Assembly: GCF_002119685.1 (NCBI RefSeq)
Contig: NZ_CP021108.1
Span: forward strand, 2,976,001 to 3,040,000
DNA: 64,000 bases
Direction of reading: 5' to 3'
Source of the DNA: Bordetella genomosp. 8
Lineage (GTDB): Bacteria; Pseudomonadota; Gammaproteobacteria; Burkholderiales; Burkholderiaceae_B
Notes under the pieces: generated by a model
The model's database searches: none
Told to the model about the DNA's origin: nothing
The model's input: only the letters and a program-made list of their open reading frames with translations
Part shown: in pieces, positions 35,060-44,302 of the stretch
How positions within the stretch are numbered: position 1 is the stretch's first letter
Layout of the letters: the number at the start of each line of letters is the position of its first letter
Made by a program: the position numbers and the translations under genes

Positions 35060-36682
35060 ATGAAAAGAACCAATCTCTCCATCAAGGCCCGTATCGCGCT
35101 CGTCATCAGTTTCCTGGCCCTGCTCCTCATCGTGGGCGGCGGCATGGGAATATGGGGTTTCGATTACGGCAATGACACGCAGCAGACGATGTACAAGCGC
35201 GAGCTTGCCGCGGCCATCGCGATTTCGCAGGCCGACATCTACAATGCGCGCGGCTTCCTGGCGATCTATCGCCTGGGGCTCACGCCGGAAAACCCCGGCG
35301 CGGATGAACAAGCCAAGCGCTCCCTGGGCTTGTTCAAGCAGTCGGAAAGCGCCTGGGCGGATTACCTGAAACTGGTCGATGGCGACGATCCCGAGGAAGT
35401 GCGGCTTGCGCGCGACCTTACCGCCAAGCGCGCGGCTTTCACGAGCAAGGGCTATCAAGCCATCGTGGATGCACACAATGCCCGCAACGCGGCGGGTGTC
35501 ACCACCGCGTTCGGCAATATGCGGGACCTCTTCAACGGTGCCAGCGAAGCCTCGGCCGCCTTGCAGAAGTACCAGGCCCGACGCGCCGAGTCGCTCTACA
35601 ACACCTCGGTGGGCGTCTTCAAGACCTTCGTGACCGTCACATGCGCCAGCCTGTTCCTGGTCGTGGTGATCTCGCTGCTGGTCTGGCGCTCCCTGCGGCA
35701 GGCCATCGTCGCGCCCATCGAGCAGGCGCTGCGTACCTTCCGCGCCATGGCCGTCGGCGATCTGACCACCCGCATCGTCATCAAGTCGCGCGACGAGATG
35801 GGCGAGATGCTGGGCGGCCTGCAAACCCTGCAGCAAAGCCTGGCCGACCTGATCAGGCAGGTGCGCCAGGGCGTCGACCAGATGGATACGGGGGCGCGCG
35901 AGATCGCGGCCGGCAACACGGATCTCAGCAGCCGCACCGAGGAACAGGCGGCGTCGCTGGAGCAAACCGCTTCGAGCATGGAAGAGCTGGCTTCGACCGT
36001 CAAGCAGAACGCGGACAATGCCAAACAGGCCAACCAGTTGTCCACCAGCAGCATGGATGTGGCGCGCCGCGGCGGCGTGGCGGTGGACGAGGTGGTCGGG
36101 ACCATGCGCGAGATTTCCGTACGGTCCGCGAAGATCGCCGACATCGTCAGCGTCATCGACGGCATTGCCTTCCAGACCAACATCCTGGCCTTGAACGCGG
36201 CGGTGGAAGCCGCGCGGGCCGGTGAGCAGGGCAAGGGCTTCGCGGTGGTGGCCTCCGAAGTACGCGCGCTGGCGCAACGCAGCGCACAGGCCGCCAAGGA
36301 GATCAAGCAATTGATCGAGGATTCCGTCAACAAGGTCGGCATAGGCTCGGAACAGGTCGAGCGGGCGGGCGCCACCATGCAGGAGATAGTGGCGGCCGTG
36401 GGGCGCGTGACCGACATCATGGGCGAAATCGCCGCGGCTTCGTCGGAGCAGGCCGACGGCATCGAACAGGTGAACCGCGCGGTCAACCAGATGGACGAAG
36501 TCACCCAGCAGAACGCCGCCCTGGTCGAAGAAGCCGCCGCGGCGACGGCATCCCTGGAAAGCCAGGCCGCGGGGCTGAAAGCCGCCGTGGCGAAGTTCAA
36601 GCTCTCGTCGTCGGATGTGATCGAGGTCGATGCCGGCCGGCTCGGCGGCATGTCGCCCACATTGCTGGAGGCGACCGCCTGA
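35060..36682 (+). CDS. Methyl-accepting chemotaxis protein
   Basis: A 540-residue transmembrane chemoreceptor. A first membrane helix is at about residues 11-32, then a periplasmic four-helix-bundle-like sensor domain to about 190, a second helix ([13 protein letters not shown]), HAMP to about 267 and the cytoplasmic signalling domain. The hairpin tip is conserved ([26 protein letters not shown], about residues 370-395). The C-terminus ends LLEATA, with no NWETF-type tether for CheR/CheB. GGAAG lies eight bases before ATG 35060. Position after the dehydrogenase operon suggests sensing of that substrate; this is an inference. Confidence 0.95.
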   Translation: MKRTNLSIKARIALVISFLALLLIVGGGMGIWGFDYGNDTQQTMYKRELAAAIAISQADIYNARGFLAIYRLGLTPENPGADEQAKRSLGLFKQSESAWADYLKLVDGDDPEEVRLARDLTAKRAAFTSKGYQAIVDAHNARNAAGVTTAFGNMRDLFNGASEASAALQKYQARRAESLYNTSVGVFKTFVTVTCASLFLVVVISLLVWRSLRQAIVAPIEQALRTFRAMAVGDLTTRIVIKSRDEMGEMLGGLQTLQQSLADLIRQVRQGVDQMDTGAREIAAGNTDLSSRTEEQAASLEQTASSMEELASTVKQNADNAKQANQLSTSSMDVARRGGVAVDEVVGTMREISVRSAKIADIVSVIDGIAFQTNILALNAAVEAARAGEQGKGFAVVASEVRALAQRSAQAAKEIKQLIEDSVNKVGIGSEQVERAGATMQEIVAAVGRVTDIMGEIAAASSEQADGIEQVNRAVNQMDEVTQQNAALVEEAAAATASLESQAAGLKAAVAKFKLSSSDVIEVDAGRLGGMSPTLLEATA

Positions 36683-36692
36683 CAGCGTGATG

Positions 36693-36715
36693 CCACGTCA
36701 TCAGCGATGTCGTGG
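36693..36715. terminator. Bidirectional terminator candidate between convergent genes
   Basis: CCACGTCATC (36693-36702), loop AGC, GATGTCGTGG (36706-36715): a 10-bp stem with one mismatch, 11 bases after the chemoreceptor stop and 20 bases from the convergent dehydrogenase stop. No T-run on either strand. Confidence 0.45.
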
Positions 36716-36734
36716 TCGATCAGGCCGGAACACG

Positions 36735-37646
36735 TCAGCCGGCATCCGGTCCGGCCAGCAGCTCGCGCCAGCGCGGCAACCGCCCCTTGGCGTCCAGCTC
36801 CGCGTGCAGGGACGCACCCTTGCGGGCCAGCGCTTCCTGTATGTCGGCGATGGCGGTGGCAAGCTCCGGATTCATGCCGATTTCCGTCAACATGGCGGCC
36901 GCTTCCCGCATTTCCTCCGAGCGGCGCTGCCCGTGTTCGGACACGCGGCCGATCAGGTACGCTTCGTAGCCGTCATCCCAGCCGACGCTCGGGAAACTTG
37001 CGGCCATCGATGCCAGTACGCGGTCATCCACGCCGAAGTGGCGCGCGGCCAGCATGGACTGCACGCACATGGCTTCCATGCCCTTGATCATGATGCTGCG
37101 GCACAGCTTGATGGCGGAGGCCAGGCCGATGTCGTCGGCCACGGCTTCGGTGCGCATGCCCAATCCGTTGAGCCGCGTCGAAATGGCTCGCGCCGACGGT
37201 CCGCCCAGCAGCATGGGCACGCGCATCCCCTGCGGCGGCACGGGGGCCATGACCGCGGATTCGACGTAGTCCGCGCCATGTTGCCGGATCAGCGCGCTGT
37301 TCTGCTGCTTGACCTTGGGCGAAACGGAATTCAGGTCGATGAAAACCTGGCCCGGTTTCATCAGGGGAGCGGCGCTGGCCGCGACGGCGCCGGCCTGGCT
37401 GGCGGTCACGGCCGAGAACACCAGTTCGGCGTCCGCCAGGCAATCCGCCAGGGAAGCGGCCACGCGGGCGCCGCTGTTCTTCGCCCGGGTGGCGATCACT
37501 TCGCGTGTGGCCGGGTTCTCCAGCTTGATGTCGTAGATGGCGACGCGGCAGCCCTGCTCGGACAGGGCCTGGGCGAAGATGGGGCCGACTTCGCCGAAGC
37601 CTACGATGGCCACGGCGGGCGGGTTGTTGCGGTTGGGTGCTTGCAT
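36735..37646 (-). CDS. NAD(P)-dependent oxidoreductase with DUF1932 C-terminal domain
   Basis: A 303-residue 6-phosphogluconate-dehydrogenase-like protein. The N-terminal Rossmann fold has VAIVGFGEVGPIFAQALSE. The C-terminal helical part (about residues 190-265) matches DUF1932, found in a subgroup of beta-hydroxyacid dehydrogenases. GGAG is eight bases before ATG 37646. It is upstream of nothing on its strand within 50 bases of the chemoreceptor end and follows the DctA gene by 66 bases, so it may share that operon's transcript. The substrate is unknown; a hydroxyacid oxidised after DctA uptake would fit. Confidence 0.9.
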   Translation of the reverse strand: MQAPNRNNPPAVAIVGFGEVGPIFAQALSEQGCRVAIYDIKLENPATREVIATRAKNSGARVAASLADCLADAELVFSAVTASQAGAVAASAAPLMKPGQVFIDLNSVSPKVKQQNSALIRQHGADYVESAVMAPVPPQGMRVPMLLGGPSARAISTRLNGLGMRTEAVADDIGLASAIKLCRSIMIKGMEAMCVQSMLAARHFGVDDRVLASMAASFPSVGWDDGYEAYLIGRVSEHGQRRSEEMREAAAMLTEIGMNPELATAIADIQEALARKGASLHAELDAKGRLPRWRELLAGPDAG

Positions 37647-37712
37647 GCGGGGTGCTCCGTTGTGTCTTGAAGGATCGCGGCACCGCGTATCCCAAGGGTG
37701 TGATTGAGGAAA

Positions 37713-39020
37713 TCAGGCGGGATCGCGCCCTGGCTCGCCAGGACGCGGGGCGTTGTCTATAGCGCGCGTCGATGGACCGCGCAGGCAGGCATCGAACTGC
37801 CTGCGATCGAACATGCCTTCCCACTTGGCCAACACCAGCACGGCGACGCTATTGCCGATGACGTTCACGGTGGACGTGGCGATGGCCAGGATACGGTCGA
37901 TGCCGAAGAGCAGGCCGACACCGCTCAGGGGCAGGACGCGGGTCGATTGCAGCGTGGCGGTCAGCTTGACCAGCGCGCCCCCGGCGGCGCCGGCGCCGCC
38001 CTTGGACGTGACCAGCATGACGGCCAGCAGGGCCAGTTGCTGCGATAGCGGCAAGGGTGTGTCGGTGGCCTGCGCGATGAAGCCGATGCCGCAGGCCATG
38101 TAAAGGCAGGCGCCGTCGATGTTGAAGCTGTAGCCCGCCGGCAGCACGAAGCCGACGATAGCCTCGTCGCAGCCGGCCTGGCCGAGCTTGGAAACCAGCC
38201 GGGGAAAGGCGGCCTCGCTGGCGGCCGTCCCCATGGCGATGACGGCTTCGTCCTTGATCAGCGCCAGGATACGGAAGATCGAGAACCCGGCCAGCCCCGC
38301 CACCAGCCCCAGGACGACGAACACGAAGATCAGCGCGCTGGCGTAGTAGGTGAGGATATAGCGCAGGAGATAGAGCAGGGTGCTGCCGCCATAGCTGCCC
38401 ACTGCCGACGCCATCGCGCCGAAGGCGCCCAAGGGCGACAGGCGCATGATGAACCCCAGCATCTTGAACACGACGGTCTGCGCCTCGCCGATCAGCTTCA
38501 GCGCGATCCAGTCGGGTTTGGCGGTCAGGCTCAACGCCGTCCCCGCCAGGAGCGAGACGAAGAGCACCGGAAGGATATCGCCGCTGACGAACGCGGAGAC
38601 TAGCGTGTGCGGAATGATGGACAGCAGGAAGTGCGTCAGCGTGAAATCCGCCGAGGCTGCCTTGATCAGGCCCGCCGCATGCCCCGCGGATGCGTCCAGC
38701 GCGGCCGCATGCAGGCCATCGCCGGGCCGCAGGATGTTCACGACCGTGAAGCCCACCAGCATGGCGATCGTGCTGACCACCTCGAAGTAGAGCAGGGTCT
38801 TGATCCCCAGCCGGCCCAGCTTGCGGAAGTCCCTGATGTGCCCGATGCCATGCACCACGGTGCAGAAGATGATGGGGCCGAGCATCATCTTCAGCAAGGC
38901 GATGAAGGCCTCGCCCAGCGGCCGCATCTGCACCGCGCGCTGCGGGTCCAGCAGCCCGAACACGATCGCCACCGCGATGGCGATGAGGACCTGTACATAT
39001 AGCTTCTTCAGTGTCTTCAC
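37713..39020 (-). CDS. dctA: Dicarboxylate/cation symporter (DctA/DAACS family)
   Basis: A 435-residue sodium/proton-dicarboxylate symporter in the inner membrane, with the eight-helix plus two-hairpin pattern of the DAACS family. Family signatures are LKMMLGPIIFCTVVHGI, the LVTSKGGAGAAGGAL hairpin and the transport-core motif that normally reads NxDG(T/S), here NIDGACLYMA. The Thr/Ser to Ala change may alter substrate or cation selectivity. The start is GTG 39020. It is downstream of a Bug receptor on the same strand, a double uptake arrangement for carboxylates. Confidence 0.92.
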   Translation of the reverse strand: MKTLKKLYVQVLIAIAVAIVFGLLDPQRAVQMRPLGEAFIALLKMMLGPIIFCTVVHGIGHIRDFRKLGRLGIKTLLYFEVVSTIAMLVGFTVVNILRPGDGLHAAALDASAGHAAGLIKAASADFTLTHFLLSIIPHTLVSAFVSGDILPVLFVSLLAGTALSLTAKPDWIALKLIGEAQTVVFKMLGFIMRLSPLGAFGAMASAVGSYGGSTLLYLLRYILTYYASALIFVFVVLGLVAGLAGFSIFRILALIKDEAVIAMGTAASEAAFPRLVSKLGQAGCDEAIVGFVLPAGYSFNIDGACLYMACGIGFIAQATDTPLPLSQQLALLAVMLVTSKGGAGAAGGALVKLTATLQSTRVLPLSGVGLLFGIDRILAIATSTVNVIGNSVAVLVLAKWEGMFDRRQFDACLRGPSTRAIDNAPRPGEPGRDPA

Positions 39021-39059
39021 TGACGGGCTCTCCAGGGAAAGGGGCGTGGCGGGATCGCG

Positions 39060-40043
39060 CTATTCCGGCTTGATGCCGGCCAGCTGGGCGGCCGCCTTGG
39101 ACCGCGCGTATTCGGCGCGCAGGAACTCGGCGAAGCCAGCGGAAGTCCTTTCCGACGCGGTGGCTTCTTCCATGCCGGCATCGCGCAGTTTGTCGGCCAC
39201 CGCGGGCATGGCGAGGCTTGCCGCCAGCGCGCCCTGCAGGCGATCCAGGGTCTCCTTGGGCGTCTTGGCCGGCGCGAGCAGGCCGACATAGCTGGAAGCG
39301 GTGAAGTCCTTGACCCCCGATTCGATCATCGTCGGGATCTCCGGCGCGATCGCCGATCGCCGGGTTGCCGCGACCGCGAGGATGCGCACCTTGCCCGCGC
39401 GATGCAGGGGCAGGGCGGTGGAGAGCTCCGTCATCGTGGCGTCCAGCGTGCCGCCCACGAGATCCGGTATCAGCGCGCCGCCGCCGCGATAGGGTACGTG
39501 CGCCAGGTTCACGCCGGCGGCGGCGTCCAGCCGCATCAGGGTCAGGTGGGTCGCGCTGCCCACGCCGGAGGTGCCGGTATTGATGCGACGCGTCTTGGAA
39601 AGCGCGAACAGTTCGGCCAGGGTATGGGCGGGCAGTCCGGGCGTGACGACCAGCACATGCGGCACGTAGCCCACCATCCCCACGGGCGCCAGGTCGCGCA
39701 GCGGATCGTAGGGCAGATGCAACTGGACGAAAGGGTTGACCGTCATCGGGCCATTGGAAGCCACCAGCAGGATATAGCCGTCGGGCGTGGCACGCACCAC
39801 CATATCCGCCCCGATGCTGCCGCCGGCCCCCGGCTTGTTCTCCACCACCGCCGACACGCCCAGCGTCTGGGTCAGCCCGGCGCTGACCACGCGTGCCGTC
39901 GTGTCGACATTGCCGCCGGGGGCAAAGGGAACGATCAGGTGCAGGGGGCGGTCCGGAAAGCCGGCCGCGCGGGCAGCCGGCGCGAGCGCGGCGGCCAGCA
40001 GGCTGGCGCCACCCAGCGCGAATGCGCGTCGGGTCATCGTCAT
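39060..40043 (-). CDS. Bug-family (TTT) periplasmic receptor
   Basis: A 327-residue Bug receptor with a signal MTMTRRAFALGGASLLAAAL that has paired Arg and could go by Tat or Sec, ending near ARAAG. Motifs are LHLIVPFAPGGNVDTTAR, VVENKPGAGGSIGAD, ATPDGYILLVA, HVPYRGGGALI and the EIPTMIESG loop. AAGGAG lies five bases before ATG 40043. It is the first gene of the minus-strand series Bug-DctA-dehydrogenase and is divergent from the double-HTH LysR regulator. Confidence 0.95.
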   Translation of the reverse strand: MTMTRRAFALGGASLLAAALAPAARAAGFPDRPLHLIVPFAPGGNVDTTARVVSAGLTQTLGVSAVVENKPGAGGSIGADMVVRATPDGYILLVASNGPMTVNPFVQLHLPYDPLRDLAPVGMVGYVPHVLVVTPGLPAHTLAELFALSKTRRINTGTSGVGSATHLTLMRLDAAAGVNLAHVPYRGGGALIPDLVGGTLDATMTELSTALPLHRAGKVRILAVAATRRSAIAPEIPTMIESGVKDFTASSYVGLLAPAKTPKETLDRLQGALAASLAMPAVADKLRDAGMEEATASERTSAGFAEFLRAEYARSKAAAQLAGIKPE

Positions 40044-40272
40044 AGTGTCTCCTTTATGTCGTTATCGACGGGGCGCTCTTGCGACGCCCCGTTCGTGTGT
40101 TCCGCGTTCGTGTCAGGCGATCGACCGCTGCCTTTGGTTTTTACGAGACGCATCCATGAAGTCTCCTGTGTCGTGTTCTATTTGCGTCGAGTATCGGTCG
40201 CCTGGGGAACAAACGGGTTGCCTTGTACGGCGATCGCCGTTCTAATATTTTTATTTTGTGTTGCGGCACAGC

Positions 40273-41541
40273 ATGGAATATCCCAATGGCGCGGACGGCG
40301 GATTGAGCCTGCATCATCTGCACGTGTTCACCTCGGTGGCCCAGGCTGGCGGCGTGCGCCGGTCCGCCGAAGCGCTGTTCCGGGCCTCTTCGGCGGTCAC
40401 CCGCGCGGTGGGCAACCTGGAGCAAAGCCTGGGGGTGGCGCTGTTCGAGCGCAAGGCCACCGGCATGCTACTGACGGCCGCTGGCGAAGCGGTGCTGGAG
40501 CGTGCCCGGCGCATCGAAGCGGAACTGGACGCCGTGCGCGACGAAGCCCTGGCGCTGCGGCGCGGGCAGGGCGCGGCAAGCGGGGTCGCGGCCACGGCCG
40601 CGCTGTTCCATACGCGGCGGCTGACCAGCGCGGCCATGCTCGCCGACGTGCATCACATGTCCACCGTCGCGCATGCCTGCGGACTGACGCAGCCCGCCAT
40701 CAGCGCGTCGCTTGCCAAGCTGGAAAAGAACCTGGCGCAGCGGCTGTTCCAGCGCACGGCGCGCGGCATGGTGCCCACGCCGGTGGGCGAGCGCTGGGTG
40801 ATCCGCTTCAAGCGCGTATTGGCGGAGCTGCGCAATATCCAGGCCGATATGGCCGCCCTGGACGGCGCCCTGGAAGGCGTGGTGACCGTCGGCGCGCTGC
40901 CGATGATCCGCACCATCGTGCTGCCGGCGGCCATCGCCAACGTGCTGGCGCGCCATCCCAGGCTGCGCATCCGCACGCTGGAAAGCCCGTATGGAGACTT
41001 GTGCGCCCGGCTGCTGAGCGCAGAGGTCGACTTCATCCTGGGCGCGCTGCGGCCGCTGCACGATACTTCCCTGAGCACCCGGCTGCTGCTGCACGAGGAT
41101 ATCGTGTTGATCGCACGCGCCGGACATCCGCTGGCGCGGAGGCCCATCGGTTTCGACGATCTCGCCCGCTACCCCTGGGTGCTGTCGCGCGCTTCCACGC
41201 CGCTGCGCGACCAGCTCAACGAATTCTTCCGTCGCAAGGGTCAGCCGCTGCTGGTGCCTTCGGTGGAAACGGCGGACCTGGCCTTGCTACGCGGTCTGCT
41301 GCTGCATTCCGACATGCTGACGGCGCTTTCGGTCCACCAACTGCATTACGAGTTCCGGGCGGGCGGCCTGGTCACCTTGGATTTCGCCCTGGACGGCATG
41401 CGACGCGAGATCGGCGTGACGACACGCACCGGCGCGCAGCTGTCGCCCGGCGCGCGCGAGCTGCTGGACGAGATATCCCGCCTGGCCGTTACCATGGCGG
41501 TGGATGGCGCGCGTATCCCGCGCATATCGAAAACAAAATGA
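40273..41541 (+). CDS. LysR-type regulator with two tandem HTH domains
   Basis: A 422-residue LysR-family protein, about 110 residues longer than usual. It contains two LysR winged HTH domains: residues about 12-71 (LHHLHVFTSVAQAGGVRRSAEALFRASSAVTRAVGNLE) and about 113-173 (MLADVHHMSTVAHACGLTQPAISASLAKLE), each ending in the typical LF(E/Q)R wing. A standard effector-binding domain follows. Start ATG 40273 is preferred to GTG 40258; neither has a strong ribosome site. It is divergent from the Bug/DctA genes and directly upstream of the LigI-like lactonase, so it probably controls both. Confidence 0.9.
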   Translation: MEYPNGADGGLSLHHLHVFTSVAQAGGVRRSAEALFRASSAVTRAVGNLEQSLGVALFERKATGMLLTAAGEAVLERARRIEAELDAVRDEALALRRGQGAASGVAATAALFHTRRLTSAAMLADVHHMSTVAHACGLTQPAISASLAKLEKNLAQRLFQRTARGMVPTPVGERWVIRFKRVLAELRNIQADMAALDGALEGVVTVGALPMIRTIVLPAAIANVLARHPRLRIRTLESPYGDLCARLLSAEVDFILGALRPLHDTSLSTRLLLHEDIVLIARAGHPLARRPIGFDDLARYPWVLSRASTPLRDQLNEFFRRKGQPLLVPSVETADLALLRGLLLHSDMLTALSVHQLHYEFRAGGLVTLDFALDGMRREIGVTTRTGAQLSPGARELLDEISRLAVTMAVDGARIPRISKTK

Positions 41542-41547
41542 GGCGAC

Positions 41548-42423
41548 ATGAAGACCGTTCCACCCCCGCACTCCCACCCGAGCAAGCCGGCGTACGTCCT
41601 GCCGGCCGGCAGTTGCGATGCCCACGTGCACGTCTATGGACCTGTGGCGCGCTTTCCCTATGCGGCGGATCGCGCCTACGACCCGCCGGAGGCGCCCATC
41701 GAGCGCCTGCAGGCATTGCATCGCCTGCTGGGTGTCGAGCGCGCCGTCATCGTGCAGGCAACCGTGCACGGGACCGACAACGGGGCGATGCTGGACGCCA
41801 TCTCGCGCGCGCCGGCGCGATATCGAGGCGTAGCGCTGGTGGCCCCCGATGTGTCCGACCAGGAACTGCGCCGGCTGCATGCCGGCGGCGTACGCGGTCT
41901 CCGCTACAACTTCATGCCGCACCTGGGCAAGTCGGCGGATCCGGAAGAGGTGAGGGCGATGGCGGCGCGCATCGCGCCGCTGGGTTGGCACATCCAGGTC
42001 CACGTCACCGCGGCGCATCTGCCGGCGATACGCGGCTTCCTGGAGTCGCTGCCGGTGCCTTTCGTCATCGACCATATGGGGCGCCCCATGGTGGAAGACG
42101 GACTGGACCAGCCGGCCTTGGCCTGCCTGCTGGATGTACTCGGACATGAACGTGCGTGGGTGAAGATCAGCGGTCCGGAACGCATATCGGCGCTGCTGTC
42201 CCGACAGGCCCGGCCGTATGCCGATGCGGTGCCCTTCGTGCAGCGCATTCTGCAGGCCGCACCCGGGCGCGTCGTCTGGGGTACAGATTGGCCGCATCCG
42301 AACGTGCGCGAAGTGCCGGACGATGGCAAGCTGGTGGACTTGTTGCCGTCGTACACGGATGACGCCGCCGTGCTGGAAAGCATACTGGTGGCGAATCCTT
42401 CACGGCTTTACTGGTACGACTGA
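41548..42423 (+). CDS. Amidohydrolase family protein, LigI-like (2-pyrone-4,6-dicarboxylate lactonase type)
   Basis: A 291-residue metal-dependent hydrolase of the amidohydrolase_2 group. The first strand motif is CDAHVHVYGP, with His in VHVTAAHLP, VIDHMGRP and the final Asp in VVWGTDWPHPN. LigI opens the lactone 2-pyrone-4,6-dicarboxylate in protocatechuate 4,5-cleavage; relatives act on other lactones. It follows the double-HTH LysR by six bases, so they form an operon. No other lig genes are seen here, so the substrate assignment is tentative. Confidence 0.9.
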   Translation: MKTVPPPHSHPSKPAYVLPAGSCDAHVHVYGPVARFPYAADRAYDPPEAPIERLQALHRLLGVERAVIVQATVHGTDNGAMLDAISRAPARYRGVALVAPDVSDQELRRLHAGGVRGLRYNFMPHLGKSADPEEVRAMAARIAPLGWHIQVHVTAAHLPAIRGFLESLPVPFVIDHMGRPMVEDGLDQPALACLLDVLGHERAWVKISGPERISALLSRQARPYADAVPFVQRILQAAPGRVVWGTDWPHPNVREVPDDGKLVDLLPSYTDDAAVLESILVANPSRLYWYD

Positions 42424-42441
42424 ACCTGGTCGGGGCGCCCG

Positions 42442-43233
42442 TCAAGCCCTGCGCGGGGTTTTCGCCGGGCGCTTGCGATCCAGGCGCAGGCGATACTGGA
42501 ACTCGCCGCCCTTGAAATAAAGATGCTCGTAGTCCACGGGCCGAAGCGCATCGTCATACGTCAGGCGCTCGACGCGCAGGGCGGGCTGCTCTTTTTTCAT
42601 GCCGAGCGCGCGAGTGACGGCCGCCGGCGCGGGGATCGCCTCGATACCCAGATCGGCGCTGCCCAGTGCGACGCCGCAGTCGTTTTCCAGGATAAGGAAG
42701 ATGTCGCGCGTGACGAGATCCGCGCGTTGCAGCTTCTTTCCCAGTGCTTCGGGCAGGAAGGTGACTTCGTAGGACGTGGGTTTGCGGTTCAGCAGGCGCA
42801 CGCGATGGATCTCGGCCACGATGCTGCCTTCGTCCAGCGCCAGTTTGGACGCCACCTGGGCGTTCGCCGCGACGAAGTCGAAGGACACGACGTGATTGAC
42901 GATTTCCTGCTCGTCGCCCATGGCCTCCGCAAAGCCTTGCAATGACGTGATGTTCTGCACAGCCTTGGGCTGCGACACGAACGAGCCCTTCCCATGGACC
43001 TTGAATATCAGGCCTTCTTTCTGCAGGTCACCCAGGGCCTGGCGGATGGTGATGCGGCTGACCTCGAACATCTCCTGCAGTTCGCTTTCAGATGGTACCC
43101 GGCTGTGCGGCGGATACTGGCCGTTCAGGATGGCCGCGCGCAAGGTGTCCTTGATCTGTTGATAAAGCGGCACATGGGAATTTGCCCCAAGCGCGGAGTA
43201 GCTGTTCTGCAGATTCGATGGGCGGGCGGGCAT
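42442..43233 (-). CDS. GntR-family (HutC-type, UTRA) transcriptional regulator
   Basis: A 263-residue GntR regulator. The N-terminal winged HTH (VPLYQQIKDTLRAAILNGQYPPHSRVPSESELQEMF...SRITIRQALGDL) is followed by a UTRA effector domain (FAEAMGDEQEI ... SYEVTFLPEALG ... YEHLYFKGGEFQYRL). Longer in-frame versions extend over the CadD-like gene and are rejected. It is convergent with the lactonase and divergent from the CadD-like/ABC region, which carries operator-like repeats at 43311-43373. It is the best candidate regulator of the organosulfur locus. Confidence 0.93.
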   Translation of the reverse strand: MPARPSNLQNSYSALGANSHVPLYQQIKDTLRAAILNGQYPPHSRVPSESELQEMFEVSRITIRQALGDLQKEGLIFKVHGKGSFVSQPKAVQNITSLQGFAEAMGDEQEIVNHVVSFDFVAANAQVASKLALDEGSIVAEIHRVRLLNRKPTSYEVTFLPEALGKKLQRADLVTRDIFLILENDCGVALGSADLGIEAIPAPAAVTRALGMKKEQPALRVERLTYDDALRPVDYEHLYFKGGEFQYRLRLDRKRPAKTPRRA

Positions 43234-43310
43234 ACGGAATTCGGTGCTTGCAGGCTGGACCGCGGAATTGTATCCCCGTGCCTGCCGGGGTGGGCGAGTC
43301 CCGATTATGT

Positions 43311-43373
43311 CATAACTTGATATGCCGACATAGGACAAGAGTCGTTGACACTCGCCATAACACGTTATAACAT
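43311..43373. promoter_or_regulatory. Promoter and GntR operator candidate
   Basis: The sequence holds CATAACTTGATATG (43311-43324, CATA/TATG inverted), a consensus -35 TTGACA (43345-43350) and a -10-like TATAAC (43366-43371) or TAACAT (43368-43373). Over the -10 lies ATAAC-AC-GTTAT (43357-43368), running into GTTATAAC. The repeated CATAAC core and the overlap with the -10 fit repression of the plus-strand gene by the divergent GntR protein. Confidence 0.5.
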
Positions 43374-43431
43374 GCAGAGACGATGACATGGGGACCCGGC
43401 GCGAGGCAGGGACGCATGCGCCGATTGGGAG

Positions 43432-44064
43432 ATGACGTTGGGTACCTTGTTCGCCTTTCCGGCAGCGGCCGCCGCCGCCTATCTGTCGACGAACATCGAT
43501 GGCTTTGCGCTGCTGATGGACTTCTCTGTCAACGAGCGCTATCGCGCGTCGGAAATCGCAGCGGGCCAGCTTGCCAGCGTGGGAATCCAGCTGGCGGCGT
43601 CCATCGCGATCATGAATCTCGGCGGCCTCGGCGACGCACCGTTCATCGGGCTGGCCGGAATCGTTCCCCTGGCGGCCGGACTCAGGCGTATCGTGGCCGG
43701 GCTCGGCGGCCGCGCTCTCGCGGAAGCGCCGCCTCGCGCACTTCGGCAACGGGTGTCGCACGGCGCAGTCGAACGGCTCGCGCTCGTCACGACCATCGCG
43801 ACCTGCGGCGCCATCGATAACGTACTGGTTTATGCGGGGCTGTTCGTCGGACATGGCGCAGCCGACCTCGCATGCGCGTCGATGGTGTTCGCGGCGATGG
43901 CGCTGTCGTCGTGCGCGCTGGCGTTCATCGCGGCCCGCTCGCGCATTTCCCTGCGGGGATTGCGGACCGCGGCAACACGCATTGCACCGATCATGACGAC
44001 GGCCGTCGGTGCGGCGCTGCTCATACGTTTCGGCACCTTCGAATGGATCTGGTCGCTGGCCTGA
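43432..44064 (+). CDS. CadD/LysE-like small membrane transporter
   Basis: A 210-residue inner-membrane protein with about five to six hydrophobic helices. The motifs STNIDGFALLMDF near the N-terminus and TIATCGAIDNVLVYAGLF in the middle resemble the cadmium-resistance (CadD) branch of the LysE superfamily, with duplicated N-I/A-D signatures. Function as a cation or small-molecule exporter is possible; cadmium specificity is not shown. GGGAG directly abuts ATG 43432, so TTG 43438, with six-base spacing, could be the true start. It lies between the GntR regulator and the ABC genes. Confidence 0.75.
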   Translation: MTLGTLFAFPAAAAAAYLSTNIDGFALLMDFSVNERYRASEIAAGQLASVGIQLAASIAIMNLGGLGDAPFIGLAGIVPLAAGLRRIVAGLGGRALAEAPPRALRQRVSHGAVERLALVTTIATCGAIDNVLVYAGLFVGHGAADLACASMVFAAMALSSCALAFIAARSRISLRGLRTAATRIAPIMTTAVGAALLIRFGTFEWIWSLA

Positions 44065-44302
44065 GGCGATGCACCAAGCCGAGACGGCGATGCACCACAC
44101 AACGCCGCCCGGCACCGTTGTGGAGCGCGAGACGGCAGGGATGGCCGGGCAGTATCGGTGGAACAAGGGGAAATCGTATTGGCATGGGTTTTGCATGACT
44201 TCTCATTGCTTGTACTGACGAGTTATATCCACTGATGTTGTCACTGTCCGGCCTGCGCGGCGCATCGCACCGTTCATGCCGATCAATCACCAAGGTTGCG
44301 TC

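Noticed and set aside
34847..36310. 487-codon open frame on the minus strand over the chemoreceptor
   Set aside because: Antisense to a clear methyl-accepting chemotaxis protein; no domain and no ribosome site.
39402..42149. 915-codon open frame on the plus strand
   Set aside because: It runs antisense through the Bug gene and then out of frame through the LysR and lactonase genes; composition is that of a shadow frame.
43234..44196. Upstream extension of the GntR frame
   Set aside because: It is antisense to the CadD-like gene and through the promoter; the normal HutC-type N-terminus begins at 43233.
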